This document shows, in pieces, positions 10,075 to 21,564 of a stretch of DNA of 64,000 nucleotides. Position 1 is the first letter of the stretch. Each line of letters starts with the position of its first letter. The stretch spans positions 765,914,330-765,978,329 of the forward strand of contig NC_081408.1 of the NCBI RefSeq assembly GCF_030272615.1. The letters run 5' to 3'. The position numbers and the translations under genes were made by a program. The notes beneath the pieces are model-generated. The model was not told the origin of the DNA. It did not search any database and worked only from the letters and a program-made list of their open reading frames with translations. The stretch comes from Cryptomeria japonica. Its lineage: Eukaryota; Streptophyta; Pinopsida; Cupressales; Cupressaceae.

Positions 10075-13000
10075 ATGAGACCGACTCTTCCCAAATTGGG
10101 TCGAACATCATGCTTGGTTAGTACCCTCCCAGAGTTAGATGATACAACCTTCATTCAGGATGAGTTAGATAATTTTCTAGAGAGGGCCAAGAACCCAACA
10201 GCCAATTCCACTATGGAAACGATAGTTCACAGTGGTCTTGTTGAGGCCACTGCATTCCCAATTGCTGCTCCTTGCCCAGAATTAGTATATGCATGCATGA
10301 ACAGATATGATGCTAGTAATAGGTGTATTAGAGCCAATAATGGAGACATGCTAGTGCGGATTGATAGAGAAACAGTAATGGCTGCAATTGGAATTCCTCA
10401 CAAAGAGCCGTATGAAGATTGGTCCATAGGAACCTCATACGCATTTTTCTCTGAGAAGATAAGTGTTTATCGGAGTGTCATTGCTAGAAACTGGCTCCTT
10501 AAAATATAGAAGGGAGGTTCTAGGTTGCCTAAACCCTTGACAAGAGATCATTTCATCACAGAAGTTAGGGACATCGTGATTCTTTTGAATAGGCTTAAGG
10601 GGAATTCACATGCCTTCTATTGGGAAGACTGGATGTATTTTTACATTCAGGTACTATTAGCTGGTGAAAAATACCTTGACTGGGCGCAAGTAATTGCTGA
10701 GAGATTGCATGAAGGGTTGAGTAATTTTGTTGGAACAGCTAATTTTCATATGACTTCATACTTGTTCTATATTTTAGCCTGTATCAGAGAATGGCCAGGA
10801 TTACATCAAGAACCTTGGGTTAATGGAATGAAGGTCTACGAGTGCTAGCCATATTTGCAAATACAGAGGTACACAGAAAACTTCTTGAGATGGAATGATG
10901 TCTTTGTGGGAAGATTAACTTTTGAACTACAAGGAAATTTGAATAATAGAATGTCACCTGAGGCATTAAAGTTGGTCAGCATATATGCGAGTTGTTTTAT
11001 TCAATTTTCTAGATTTACTTATATTAGAATTGGTGGCTTTGAAGATGAACCTTTCAGATTGCCCAGATATGCTCTTGATAGTTATGTACTTTTAGAAGTT
11101 TGCAGACAGTTAGCTCATGTGGATAACAGATTAGGGATGAAAAGTGAGTCTGAAGCAATTTTCCCAGTTGAGCTTGGATGTTATAGTTGCCAAACTGTTT
11201 CTGATGCATTGAACTTAGAATTGGAGCTCAAGAAGATGAATTTGCCGCCATTTGTTGCTCGGCAGGGGTTTGATAGCAAAGAATATGCAGTGAAGCACCC
11301 GAATGTTGATGTGAACTTTTTACATATACCCCAGTTAGAAGACTACTGGGAAGATTACTGTGATGAATTTGAAGTCCGGAGAAGATTATGGTCAAGGTTC
11401 ACTTTATGGCAAATCATTACCTTGAAATTGCCAATGAACATTGCAGGAATACAAGAAGAGGAAGGTGAAGATGTATTGGACCCAGAGTTCAATGAAAGAG
11501 TTCATGAGCAACCTATTCCTGAAATTGATTGGGATAGGAGAGAAGAAGAAAATACTCAATCTAAAACCTTTAATGTAATAAGGAGAATGGAGAAATGGTT
11601 AAGAGATCGTAGGTCTGGAAGAAGACTGACCGCTACCTCAGCCAAGAAATCAGTTGAGCAATCTCATGCTGCTGTACCAATTTCTTCTTCTAACATTATT
11701 GTTGATATTGCAGGTGTCACTGGTACTCAAGGTGAGAAGGTTCAAACTAGAAGACTTAAAGAACCATTGTTTGGCCCCTCAATGGTTCGAGTCACCCATT
11801 CAAGAAGTAAAAAGAAAGGTGCAAACATTACAGGAAAAGAAACTATCATAGTTCTTGATACTGAAGAGGCGCAAGTGATTATGGGTGAACCGGAAGCAAA
11901 TATCCCTGTAGCTCAAGATGTAGGTAAAGAAAGGAGCAACCTAAGGAAAGCCCCAATCAAGTGACTACTTTGGCTACCATGGATTCATCTGAATATCAAA
12001 CGCCACCAGCAAAAATATCCTCAAATGTTTCAAGGTGGTTGGGAGCATCAATTAGTAAGAAATGCAATGTAGTCCCTATCAGTGTACACATGGAGGATAT
12101 GGTGAGTAAATGCCTCAGGAAAACACCTAAGTCTAAAAAGCTAAAAGCAGAAGCTATGGTGGAGGTGGATGAGAATATAGGGCACTGGGTAGCTGAAGTG
12201 GCTAGGCCAATTTTAGACAAAGATCCAGAGAATGCAACTAAGCAGGATTTTGTTGTTGAAAAGGTTGATTTAGGAACTACTTCAAGGGTTGCTGATGCAA
12301 AACACCTAGAGTCCTCCGCTAAATGAATGTTTTCCAGAACATGGAAGGATGATAAGGACAAACGGGAGTTGAAATAGACCATTAAGCAGATGGCAGAGTA
12401 CATTAATGCCATACATCATCCCAGTCCACAACCCCTGTCACAGGTTCCTCAGAGTTTTGATCCTAAATCTCCCATGAACCAAAATTTGTTGGATAAGGTT
12501 TAGAGAAATCATGTGCTGGCAGAAACCTTCGAGGAGTGGCTTGAATTCATAATTCGGCAAGGAACAAAGTATATTGCTAATCTAGTCAAGGTGTATGAGG
12601 ATGTTGTAACTGTAACTCAAGAGCTTGAGACAGAGGTGTCGGCGTGGGAAAAGGAAAGGAAAAAATGGGCTGTAGTACTGATTCAAATGAAAGATGTACA
12701 GAAGTATGGTGTCATGAACTTCCTTACAGAAAAGGTAGTAAATGATTTGGATGACAAGGTACTACATGTGGCCAAGGAAAACATTGAATGGAGAAATTAA
12801 ATCATAAAACAAGGTCACGAAGAGTCCATTAAGTTGTTAAAAGAATTGAAAGAACTCATCGCCGTGATGCAGAAAGACTTGAAGTGCATTGATGTACAAC
12901 TTTTGAAGGAAGATGGACAGACTATTGAGTAGGTAGTAGATATGGTGCAGAGTTTCAAAGGGAAAATAAACTCTGTTAAAGAATCAAAATCTTTCACCCG

Positions 13001-13229
13001 AGATGACTTCATTAGGGTAGCTCACATTGAATCTATTTTGGTTGTCTGTTCAGATCACTTAGAAGTGCACAAAATTAAAGTCACACAAGTGGGTATGGAT
13101 AAAGAAGTTTGGAAGCAGCGCATCTTGCACATTGGGCTCCCACATTACCAGGTTGTTCATAACTTCTCCATGGCTCATATGGAGTGGCGAAATATACGTG
13201 GCACCACGCACACCCCAGAGACAATTTAG
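10075..13229 (+). pseudogene. Element A sense accessory ORF, PMD-like N-terminus and coiled-coil C-terminus
   Basis: A long frame starts at the ATG at 10075 and runs to 11964 with stops at 10507 and 10846. A -1/+2 shift near 11961 leads into a second frame that continues with several stops to 13229. The N-terminal domain includes GDMLVRIDRETVMAAIGIP, similar in form to the hallmark helix of plant mobile domain proteins. It is followed by a mostly alpha-helical, aromatic-rich region, then a charged linker and a C-terminal region likely to form coiled coils (12500-13000). There is no catalytic motif. It lies downstream of integrase and in the same orientation as gag-pol, whereas the PMD gene of element D is antisense. 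Function unknown; a role in element expression or silencing escape is only a guess. Confidence 0.6.
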
Positions 13230-13890
13230 GCCATTTTCTGTGCTTATCGTTATGGCTCTATTAACAGCTTGTAGCCATTTAGTTAATTTCAGTTACGGGC
13301 GGTTGTTTCTTGAATTTGATAGTTTCATTTTGTTTTAAAAAAAGACAATTAAGCCTGGCGGCTATATATATTAGGGATGATGTTTTTGCACGATATAAAA
13401 TTTTTTGGTAAAAATTGGGAGGAACAGACTGATCTCACTTGTAATTTCAGTGAAATACCCATCTTTGAATGGAATGGAATATATGATACAACTTTAGAAA
13501 CCTGTGTGTTTTGAATGTGTAAAAATTTCTGTTGGAATGATTATGTGTTCATGTATCTGATTCCTTTCTCTGATTTTTCATTTGAAGTCTGCGAATCAAT
13601 TTGATAAATGAAATTAGCGGAAAGCATTTGAATTTTCTGATTCCCCTTGTCCTGTGAGTCATGAGTGAGTATCAATCAAAATTCAAATATTTTTTTGATC
13701 ATCCTGTGAGTTAATTTCCATTTGAGATCAAATGTCTTATTATGAATTTCATTATCCATCATTAAGCATTCATGTTGTGTTGACTAGTGAATGTTGAAGC
13801 CTTTTGTTTGCTTTCCGGTTAAAAGTGAATCACATAATAAAAAAGATTATTCAAAATTCATTGAATATCATATAGGGAGTTGTACCTTAA
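13230..13890 (+). other. Element A 3' untranslated region
   Basis: No coding signal. It ends with ATATAGGGAGT, a weak polypurine tract, directly before TGTACC at 13881, the probable start of the 3' LTR. The last five bases CTTAA (13886-13890) are the left target duplication of element E. Confidence 0.45.
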
Positions 13891-14996
13891 TGTAAAGCGG
13901 AAAATCACGATCGAACCCTAGTTGTTCTCCCCTCTTCCAACTCCGAGGAGAGAGAAGGGAGGTTTGCTAGGATTCGATGGTTTTCACTTAGGGGAGAGAC
14001 TTTACATTCAAAAGAGGGGTTGAAACTCATAAGATCCAATCCCACACAATGTAAGATTGGATGCTAAATGAATTTCAAGGGTTAGGAAAGCAAGGCTACC
14101 CTCTTTTGTAAAGAATGTTGTTAAGGAAATTAAGCTAAGAATACATAGAAAGTCATAAAGATTCGCTTATAAACTGAGTTCGGGTTATAGGATGAAGCTG
14201 CGGACCTGGAATTAGCAGTAGAATGTCGATACGGCGCTGTCCTGCAAATTTGAGCAAAAGTTGTCGGGACGATGGCGCCCGGCACCACGGTCCTCCGAAA
14301 AATCCGCGAAACGAAGGGGGATCTGTTCGTCTCTGCACAAGGATTCCAGATCTTCAATTTCAGCCACGTACCTGCAACCTTGTTCTAAGGATGTTTGTAT
14401 CCTTATGTGCGAAGGTATAGATGTTGTATGTTGTATGTTGTAGCATGTAGTATGTGATCTCCTCTTCAATGGTTGAATCCTTGACTTGAATGCAACACTT
14501 AGCCTTGAATGGAGACTTGAAATGATCAATTGCTTGAAGGAATGCTTGAATGCTTGAATGCTTGAATGTTTGAGTATAGTTTCCACGCTTTTTCCCTCAT
14601 GTATCTCTTCTCTCCAAATGAGAGAGAAAAATGTAGTTTATATACTTGTCATTTAGGGCTGATAGACTGATTTTCCCGACCTTAGGCCGACCAGGAAATG
14701 TAATTTCCAAATTGCAAACAAAAAGACCCGAGCCCCTTAGGAGACCAGGCCCAAAATAGGACCCAGGGACCAGGGCGCTGGGCGCCTTGGTCCTGAAGGA
14801 CCAAGGCGCTGGGCGCTCTGGTCCCACCTCCCGGGACAGCAGGGTGCAAGGAGGTTCAGGCCAGGGTGCTTGAAAAATGCAGTTTTCAGTGTCGCGAGCA
14901 AGTTTTGGGGTCTCCATTCAGGTTGCGTGTTGCGTCGCCATCGTGAAGACCAAAATGCAGTCCAAATTGCAAGTGTCACAATTTTAGGATGCTACA
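13891..14996 (-). repeat. Element E 3' LTR
   Basis: 1,106 bp, matching 20354-21460 almost throughout. In the minus orientation it starts TGTAGCATCC and ends GCTTTACA. It contains a GGCGCCCGG-centred block at about 14260-14300 that also occurs in the element's leader. Short ORFs in it are repeated in the other LTR and are not genes. Confidence 0.95.
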
Positions 14997-15010
14997 TTTA
15001 GCCCCCACTT
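14997..15010 (-). other. Element E polypurine tract
   Basis: On the minus strand AAGTGGGGGCTAAA lies directly before the 3' LTR. A near copy occurs at about 15395-15410. Confidence 0.65.
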
Positions 15011-15735
15011 TAGCGGGAGTATGTATGCTCATACTTCCGGTAAAGTACAAGGAAACAACATTGAAAGACTTTCACCACGTCAAGGAGGCAAGATACAGCA
15101 AGCCGCCAGTGGACTAAGGATCTTACGACTTCGATTGACAAAGTAAAAGGGAAGATCACGAGGGAGAACCATGACTGTCAGTAGTAAGATTCCCTCACTA
15201 TGAGTCATGCAAGAAAGATATCAAAAAATTTCAACGCAAGGTTAAATTTACCAAGAAATTTTCAAGTATCTTGAAAAGATATGAACGGGATGTATGCCCC
15301 CCTACGTTAAAGCGATCGCACACGCCTCACCGGGGGTGATTGTTTTAACGTAGTGATACACATAAGAAATGAGAAAGGAGCACGTTATCGCAAGGATTTA
15401 GCCCCCAAGTGTGAGATAAACCCAAGGATAATAGACACAAAACATAAAGCACGAGGTGACTTCACTTTCCTCGGGGTCAGTATGCTGTATGATAATTCAT
15501 GTATATATATTATATGTATGTATGCATAATTGTTCTTCATTCCCCAATCAAGGAAGGTCACCTAGAAGAAGGGAACACATGTGTCTTTTGAGTCAACATG
15601 AGAGAGACCGAGAGATCTCAATGCTTTGCATCGTCCTCAAGTAGACAACACCAAGGACAACAAATAGAAGAATGAGAATAACATATAGAAGAAGTAACAA
15701 AAGAGAGGGGGAGAGAATCTGCTATGCTAATGTAA
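15011..15735 (-). other. Element E 3' untranslated region
   Basis: Nothing coding is seen. It contains extra polypurine-like tracts (about 15294 and 15395-15410) and AG-rich DNA up to the gag stop at 15736. Confidence 0.5.
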
Positions 15736-18700
15736 CTAGTCTAGCACGTCATCTACCCCCCCATCTTGCTGATCAATGTTTCGGGAAGGCAGGGAACACG
15801 CTAGAGGAGGAACATCCAACACAGCAGATGGAGCTATCACAAGATCCAAACAAGGGCTATGTTCATGTTCCGAGCCACATTGTTCTTGTCTAGGAGCTAG
15901 GATAAGTGCTTTAGAAAATTCATTAGATAAATGGTTATCAACATCAACAAGTTCATATTCACTATCAGAAGCAAGAGGAGTAACATTTTCATCATGAATA
16001 ACATTTTCATCCATATCATCATCAAGATTTATAAAAATAGGATCTTTAACTCTCACCAGATCAAGACCATCATGCATCTTATGTTTAGGAGATTTAGGCT
16101 CAATGTCCGGCTGAGGAGAAAATGGAATAATGCTTGTTGAAGGTGTTTTTGGAGATTGCAAAGTTTGAGAAGCAGCTGCTTGAGCTCTAAGACGACGCTT
16201 TCGTCGGCGTTCACGTGCAGAATGATTTCGTCTAGTCTTAGTAGGAAGTGGAGAAGATTGAGGAGGAGGAATGTTCTCATCCTTAGCACTTGGGTGTTTA
16301 GGTTGTGGTCTCTTAGGCTGGATAATAGGAGAAGAAGAAGGTCTCTTCTCTCTATAAAAAGAAGGAGGAGGAACTGCTCCATATAAGGGAAGAATATCTG
16401 GTTTAGGGAGAAGACCAAGTCCATCATGACGAGGAGGTATAGGTCTACTCTTAGGAAGTTTATTAGGCATAGACATAGTCACATCCATAGGGATGGGTTG
16501 GGAATCTTCTTGAGGAAAGACATTAGTTTTATCTTTCAAAGGAAGAACTTCCTTCTCAAGAATGATAGGAATGTCAAGTTTAGGTGTTCTAGGTTCACTT
16601 AGAGATAAGATCATATCTGTTTTCCACTTTTGATAAGATTTGAAAAGATGATCACTTCGCGGAGGAAGAGATTGGAATTGTTTAGGCCAAAAGTAGTCTA
16701 TAGGAACACTAGAAGTTCTTTCAGCTGGTTTAAAGAGACTATGATTGACAGTAACGACTTCACCATTATGGGGAAATTTCAAACACTTGTGAATAGGAGA
16801 AGCAATAGCTTTCATGGAAGATAGCCAAGGATAGCCAAGCTTCACACGAAATTGTTCGGAAGATGGAATAATAGCAAAGTTCACATCAAGGGATTTGTTA
16901 TGGACTTCAATAGGCAATGCAATAGAAACAATTGCGGGAGAAGAAAATGCATCAAATAATTTCACAATCACATCTGTTTTGTCATAGATCACTTGATTCA
17001 ATTGCAAAGTAAAAAGAAATTCTTCAGTAATAACATTAACCATGCACGAAGGATCAATAAGCACTCCACGGCAAGGTGTATTCTTAACTTTTGCAACTAT
17101 GTATAAAGGACCATCAGGTGTCCTAATGGTTTCACTGGAATCAAATGTGATGGAAGGTTCTTCAGGGATTTCTTGCTGCTCTACAAAGTTAATCACATTC
17201 GGGGTCATAGACACAAGACCATCAGATGAAAGAGAGGAATCATTAGCCTCAATTGCATTAGAGGTATGAGAAGGCAATGGATCAGTGAAAATATGAAGAT
17301 TTTGGTTAGGAGGAGCTACAGATGTGTTGCCTTTATCATTCACTCCAGAAATAGAAATAGTATTATTATCAATCAAATCCTGAATTTTACCCTTTAAAGA
17401 AAAACATTTTTCAGTATCATGACCAGGCTGACGATGAAATTGACAACAAGCTTTGTTATCAAAATAAGGTGAAGTAATCTTTGCAGGATCAATTTGCCTT
17501 ATAGGAGGAAGAGTAAGCACATTTTGTTCCAATAACTTATTCATAATACTATGCAATGATTCATTCAAAGGAGTATACTTTCTTTCTCTCTTGAAAAATT
17601 TAGAAATAGGAGGCACACCTGATGCTGCATTCACATTGTTGTTGATGATGTTTTCATTGAATTTGATGGAATCTCTGTTCGGTTTAAACTTCCCAAATGG
17701 TTGTTGACTGCTATCACCCTTATCACTCGGAGCCATAGGATGTGATTGTTCCATTTGACTCACAGTCAGTTGATAATTGTGAAGAGTTGCACACAACTGT
17801 TGGAAAGAAGTAAACTCAGAAAACATAAGTTTGTATCGAATATATTTTTGTAAATTAGAAATAAAGATTCTTTGAATATCATTGTCAGGCACTGGAAAAG
17901 AAATTTGAGCATACAAATGCTTATATCTACCAATGAAATCAGTCACTTTTTCTTTAACACCTTGTTTACAATGCATTAAATCAATCAAAGTAACTTTAGG
18001 ACTTATATTGTTTTGAAATTGTTGAATGAAAGCATTTGCAAGTTGTTCGAAAGAAGTAATAGAATAGGAAGGCAACGAGCAATACCATTGTAGGGCTTTG
18101 TCTCTTAATGTTCTAGTAAACAGTTTTGCAAGCAACCTTTGGTCATAAGCAAAATCAGTACAAATTGTTTGAAAAGTCTTAACATGTGTTAGAGGATCTC
18201 CTTTACCATTATAAAGCTCCAAATGCGGGATTTCAACATGTTTAGGAGGGATAGCTCGAACAATGTCAAGAGAAAGTGGGCTCGCAACGTCAAATGTGGG
18301 CACACTGAACTTAGATTGATTCATAGAGGCAATTTGTTGCTGTAAAGAAGAGACAATTTGTGCTAGATTGTTAATGGTCGCTTCAGTCGAAGAATTCATA
18401 TTGGATGTGTTAGATTGAGATGGAGGTGTTATGTTATTGAAAGAAGGTAAAGAGTAAGGTGGTGGGACTCTATGATAATTAGTCATAGGAGATGATTGGA
18501 CAAGAGGAACACTACAAGGAGGAATGGAATGGTTAAATGAATTGCCCCCTTGCGTCATGTTCATTTGTGAAGATGTAATAGGAACACTCATTGGAGTAAT
18601 GAATGAAGAAGTCGGATTGAATGAAGGAAGAGGGTTAATTGAAGAAGAAGGGTTGCCCCCATGATTAGTAATCACGGGAGGAATGTTTTGTGTTGAAGTA

Positions 18701-19089
18701 GTCATTATGTTTGATGTAAAAGTAGGTATACTAGCAATAGGAGTCGTCAAAGGAATAGAATGATTGTCTTGGGTAGGAGGTTGTGTATAACCTAAGGTTT
18801 CGGCACAACTCTTCATAGGCATCACATTTGAATCCACAATGTGTGCAATACCACGCAAAATATCAATTCTATTCTTATCACTTTGAAGCATACGTTTTAG
18901 ACCCTCAATTAAAGGAAGAGCTTGACTATCAGGGTATTCTTGAGACATCCATTGTCGAAAATCGTCAAATTGGTTATCCAATTTCGAAAGTTGTTCTACA
19001 GAAACCTCATGGAGAGCTTCTTCATCATTAGGAGGATTAGAGGAATTACCCATGTCCTCGTTAAAAAGGCTATTCAAATTAGGTTCCAT
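15736..19089 (-). CDS. Element E large Gag with degenerate protease-like domain (1,117 aa)
   Basis: An uninterrupted minus-strand ORF from the ATG at 19089. Residues about 1-260 are Ser/Thr/Pro/Asn-rich. Residues about 280-440 form a retrotransposon Gag domain (DKALQWYCSLP, FIQQFQNN, CKQGVKEKVTDFIGRYKHLY). Near residue 546 is a zinc-knuckle-like CQFHRQPGHDTEKC. Residues about 650-790 have the shape of a retropepsin (GVLIDPSCMVNVI ... VKLGYPWLSSMKA), but the catalytic D-S/T-G is D-P-S, so it is probably not an active protease. The C-terminal third is proline-rich, with a basic patch (RRKRRLRAQ) near residue 965 and an acidic tail. An open frame this long in an element without pol suggests that Gag is retained to package its own RNA; that is inference. 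Confidence 0.85.
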   Translation of the reverse strand: MEPNLNSLFNEDMGNSSNPPNDEEALHEVSVEQLSKLDNQFDDFRQWMSQEYPDSQALPLIEGLKRMLQSDKNRIDILRGIAHIVDSNVMPMKSCAETLGYTQPPTQDNHSIPLTTPIASIPTFTSNIMTTSTQNIPPVITNHGGNPSSSINPLPSFNPTSSFITPMSVPITSSQMNMTQGGNSFNHSIPPCSVPLVQSSPMTNYHRVPPPYSLPSFNNITPPSQSNTSNMNSSTEATINNLAQIVSSLQQQIASMNQSKFSVPTFDVASPLSLDIVRAIPPKHVEIPHLELYNGKGDPLTHVKTFQTICTDFAYDQRLLAKLFTRTLRDKALQWYCSLPSYSITSFEQLANAFIQQFQNNISPKVTLIDLMHCKQGVKEKVTDFIGRYKHLYAQISFPVPDNDIQRIFISNLQKYIRYKLMFSEFTSFQQLCATLHNYQLTVSQMEQSHPMAPSDKGDSSQQPFGKFKPNRDSIKFNENIINNNVNAASGVPPISKFFKRERKYTPLNESLHSIMNKLLEQNVLTLPPIRQIDPAKITSPYFDNKACCQFHRQPGHDTEKCFSLKGKIQDLIDNNTISISGVNDKGNTSVAPPNQNLHIFTDPLPSHTSNAIEANDSSLSSDGLVSMTPNVINFVEQQEIPEEPSITFDSSETIRTPDGPLYIVAKVKNTPCRGVLIDPSCMVNVITEEFLFTLQLNQVIYDKTDVIVKLFDAFSSPAIVSIALPIEVHNKSLDVNFAIIPSSEQFRVKLGYPWLSSMKAIASPIHKCLKFPHNGEVVTVNHSLFKPAERTSSVPIDYFWPKQFQSLPPRSDHLFKSYQKWKTDMILSLSEPRTPKLDIPIILEKEVLPLKDKTNVFPQEDSQPIPMDVTMSMPNKLPKSRPIPPRHDGLGLLPKPDILPLYGAVPPPSFYREKRPSSSPIIQPKRPQPKHPSAKDENIPPPQSSPLPTKTRRNHSARERRRKRRLRAQAAASQTLQSPKTPSTSIIPFSPQPDIEPKSPKHKMHDGLDLVRVKDPIFINLDDDMDENVIHDENVTPLASDSEYELVDVDNHLSNEFSKALILAPRQEQCGSEHEHSPCLDLVIAPSAVLDVPPLACSLPSRNIDQQDGGVDDVLD

Positions 19090-19281
19090 CTCCTCAGTAG
19101 TTAAACCTCAGAAAGACTTAATTCTACGGCTTCGTCTAACAGGAATAGTGTAAGTAGGGCTTATTGTTGTAAAACTCATGCACTAGAAAGAGAGAGAAGA
19201 TTTTGAATTTAGAGGTAGCAATTTTCAGTAAAATCAGCCAATCTTCTGGATTTAAGCTGTTAAATGCAATCACAACAGTCT

Positions 19282-19360
19282 CCCGAAATTTCGGAAAAAA
19301 TGTCTGGGACCGTGGCGCCCGGAGTGCAACACGGTCCTTGCAACTTTTTTCGAAATTTGC
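19282..19360 (-). repeat. Element E leader hairpin, copy 1
   Basis: GGACCGTG (19307-19314) pairs perfectly with CACGGTCC (19330-19337) around a GCGCCCGG loop. An outer stem of AAATTTCGGAAAAAA pairs with TTTTTTCGAAATTT. A second diverged copy is at 19904-19983 and a partial one in both LTRs. Confidence 0.7.
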
Positions 19361-19903
19361 AGGGATGAAAGGTATGATGATTTTAGAGCTAATCTAAAAA
19401 AATTGAGTGATTTTACGATCTGTAGATAGGCCAAATTAAAGTTGCAATCTCAAAATTGAACCCTATCAAGATTGTCGAAAAATGCAAAATTTGAATTTTG
19501 AAAAAGAGAGGGAAACTAAAATTTTGAATTTTATGATTTTAGAGGGAATGTCAAGAGCAATGCAAATTTTGAAATTTGAAAATTGACTCAATTTCACGCA
19601 AAATTCAATTTTGAAAGCAGAAATCGAAGTTGTTGTAATTAAACACTTAATTTCAAAAGTCACAAAATGCAAGAATTTGAATAAAGCACTGAAATTTCGA
19701 ATGAATGCAAACACAATTTTCAGATTTATGATAATAAAAACGCAATTTTGACACAAAATTTTAATTTCAATGATTTTTGAATGATTAGAAGCCTTAGACC
19801 AAGCAATCGCAAGACCAACTTTGACTGTAATTTTGAAAGTGTTATAATTGACAAAATCAGCCAAAATTCTGGATTTTAGCAGGAAAATACAGCAAGATCT
19901 CGC

Positions 19904-19983
19904 TCCCGAAATTTTGGAAAAAATGTCGGGGACGATGGCGCTCGGAGTGCAACACAGTCCTCGCAACTTTTTTCCAAATTTTC
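19904..19983 (-). repeat. Element E leader hairpin, copy 2
   Basis: Same layout as copy 1. The outer stem is GGAAAAAA/TTTTTTCC, where copy 1 has a CG/CG pair, so the stem changed on both sides. The inner stem GGAC..TG/CA..GTCC has two mismatches. Confidence 0.65.
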
Positions 19984-20332
19984 AGGGATGAAAGATATTG
20001 TGATTTTATTGCAGAATCCAAAGTTACAGTTGATTTGGAGATGTTTTGATTGGTCAAATTGTCGGACAATGGTTGAATTAAGAGGGTTTCAAAAATTAGG
20101 GTTTTGACATTTAACCACTTAATTTTCAGAATTAAAGCACAAATATGAATTGAAAATTTGTAATAGAAGGGCAGATCTGAAACAGGCATTAACATTTAGA
20201 CATTTCGCAAGTTCAATTATTAAAAAGAAAATTTAGGGTTTTTATGCAATCACCTCTAAAATTTTGCAAAAGATCAAACATGGAAATGTAATCAATTTTT
20301 TCAGATCTAAGCATGAAAAATCAGAAAGGATG

Positions 20333-20350
20333 TTCACGTCGGGTTCACCA
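20333..20350 (-). other. Element E primer-binding site
   Basis: On the minus strand TGGTGAACCCGACGTGAA lies three bases inside the 5' LTR. Its complement ends in CCA as a tRNA would. The tRNA is not assigned. Confidence 0.65.
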
Positions 20351-20353
20351 AAA

Positions 20354-21460
20354 TGTAAAGCGGAAAATCGCGATCGAACCCTAGTTGTTCTCCCCTCTTC
20401 CAACTCCGAGGAGAGAGAAGGGAGGTTTGCTAGGATTCGATGGTTTTCACTTAGGGGAGAGACTTTACATTCAAAAGAGGGGTTGAAACTCATAAGATCC
20501 AATCCCACACAATGTAAGATTGGATGCTAAATGAATTTCAAGGGTTAGGAAAGCAAGGCTACCCTCTTTTGTAAAGAATGTTGTTAAGGAAATTAAGCTA
20601 AGAATACATAGAAAGTCATAAAGATTCGCTTATAAACTGAGTTCGGGTTATAGGATGAAGCTGCGGACCTGGAATTAGCAGTAGAATGTCGATACAGCGC
20701 TGTCCTGCAAATTTGAGCAAAAGTTGTCGGGACGATGGCGCCCGGCACAACGGTCCTCCGAAAAATCCGCGAAATGAAGGGGGATCTGTTCGTCTCTGCA
20801 CAAGGATTCCAGATCTTCAATTTCAGCCGCGTACCTGCAACCTTGTTCTAAGGATGTTTGTATCCTTATGTGCGAAGGTATAGATGTTGTATGTTGTATG
20901 TTGTAGCATGTAGTATGTGATTTCCTCTTCAATGGTTGAATCCTTGACTTGAATGCAACACTTAGCCTTGAATGGAGACTTGAAATGATCAATTGCTTGA
21001 AGGAATGCTTGAATGCTTGAATGCTTGAATGTTTGAGTATAGTTTCCACGCTTTTTCCCTCATGTATCTCTTCTCTCCAAATGAGAGAGAAAAATGTAGT
21101 TTATATACTTGTCATTTAGGGCTGATAGACTGATTTTCCCGACCTTAGGCCGACCAGGAAATGTAATTTCCAAATTGCAAACAAAAAGACCCGAGCCCCT
21201 TAGGAGACCGGGCCCAAAATAATCCCCCAGGGACCAGGGCGCTGGGTGCCCTGGTCCTGAAGGACCAGGGCGCTGGGCGCTCTGGTCCCACCTCCCGGGA
21301 CAGCAGGGTGCAAGGAGGTTCAGGCCAGGGTGCTTGAAAAATGCAGTTTTCAGTGTCGCGAGCAAGTTTTGGGGTCTCCATTCAGGTTGCGTGTTGCGTC
21401 GCCATCGTGAAGACCGAAATGCAGTTGAAATTGCAAGTGTCACAATTTTAGGATGCTACA
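20354..21460 (-). repeat. Element E 5' LTR
   Basis: 1,107 bp, near-identical to 13891-14996, ending at 21460 and followed by the CTTAA duplication. As the upstream LTR of a minus-strand element it should hold the promoter. Confidence 0.95.
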
Positions 21461-21465
21461 CTTAA

Positions 21466-21559
21466 TTATTTACCCAACTGCTGGTTCTCATTGGTTTTCT
21501 ATTTGGGCAACAGGAGTATTTATTTATAAATTTTAAGAAATCCAATTTGTTAGCCAACA
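21466..21559 (+). repeat. Element A 3' LTR, distal part
   Basis: It continues from TGTACCTTAA (13881-13890) once element E is removed. It matches the right arm of the palindromic 5' LTR and ends GTTAGCCAACA at 21559, followed by ATTTT. Confidence 0.7.
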
Positions 21560-21564
21560 ATTTT

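Larger units (their letters stand above)
19104..20332 (-). other. Element E leader between primer site and gag
   Basis: About 1.2 kb of AT-rich non-coding DNA in which two related hairpin blocks (19282-19360 and 19904-19983) stand out. A packaging or dimerisation function would be usual for a retroelement leader but is unproven here. Confidence 0.55.
13891..21460 (-). mobile_element. Element E: non-autonomous gypsy-type retrotransposon with large gag only
   Basis: Two LTRs (13891-14996 and 20354-21460; TGTAAAG...GCTACA on the plus strand) enclose one long minus-strand ORF. The element is flanked by CTTAA at 13886-13890 and 21461-21465. A primer site sits at 20333-20350 and a polypurine tract at 14997-15010. 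There is no reverse transcriptase, RNase H or integrase, so it must rely on enzymes from another element. By eye the two LTRs differ at roughly 15-20 positions of about 1,106, so the insertion is moderately recent. It lies in the 3' LTR of element A. Confidence 0.9.
2989..21559 (+). mobile_element. Element A: Ty3/gypsy retrotransposon with palindromic LTR and sense accessory ORF
   Basis: The element is bounded by TG...CA and flanked by ATTTT at 2984-2988 and 21560-21564 (AT-rich, so weak evidence alone). Order: 5' LTR 2989-3180, primer-binding site 3187, gag-PR-RNaseH-RT-RNaseH-IN 3255-8993, a dyad-rich spacer, accessory ORF 10075-13229, then the 3' LTR, which is interrupted by element E. Without E (7,570 bp plus 5-bp duplication) it is about 11 kb. 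The gag-pol carries many stops but no frameshift. The two LTRs differ in structure (192 bp against about 104 bp). Confidence 0.75.

Noticed and set aside
14130-14979. Several short open frames, repeated at 20593-21443
   Set aside because: They lie in the two LTRs of element E and have no domain; they are non-coding LTR sequence.
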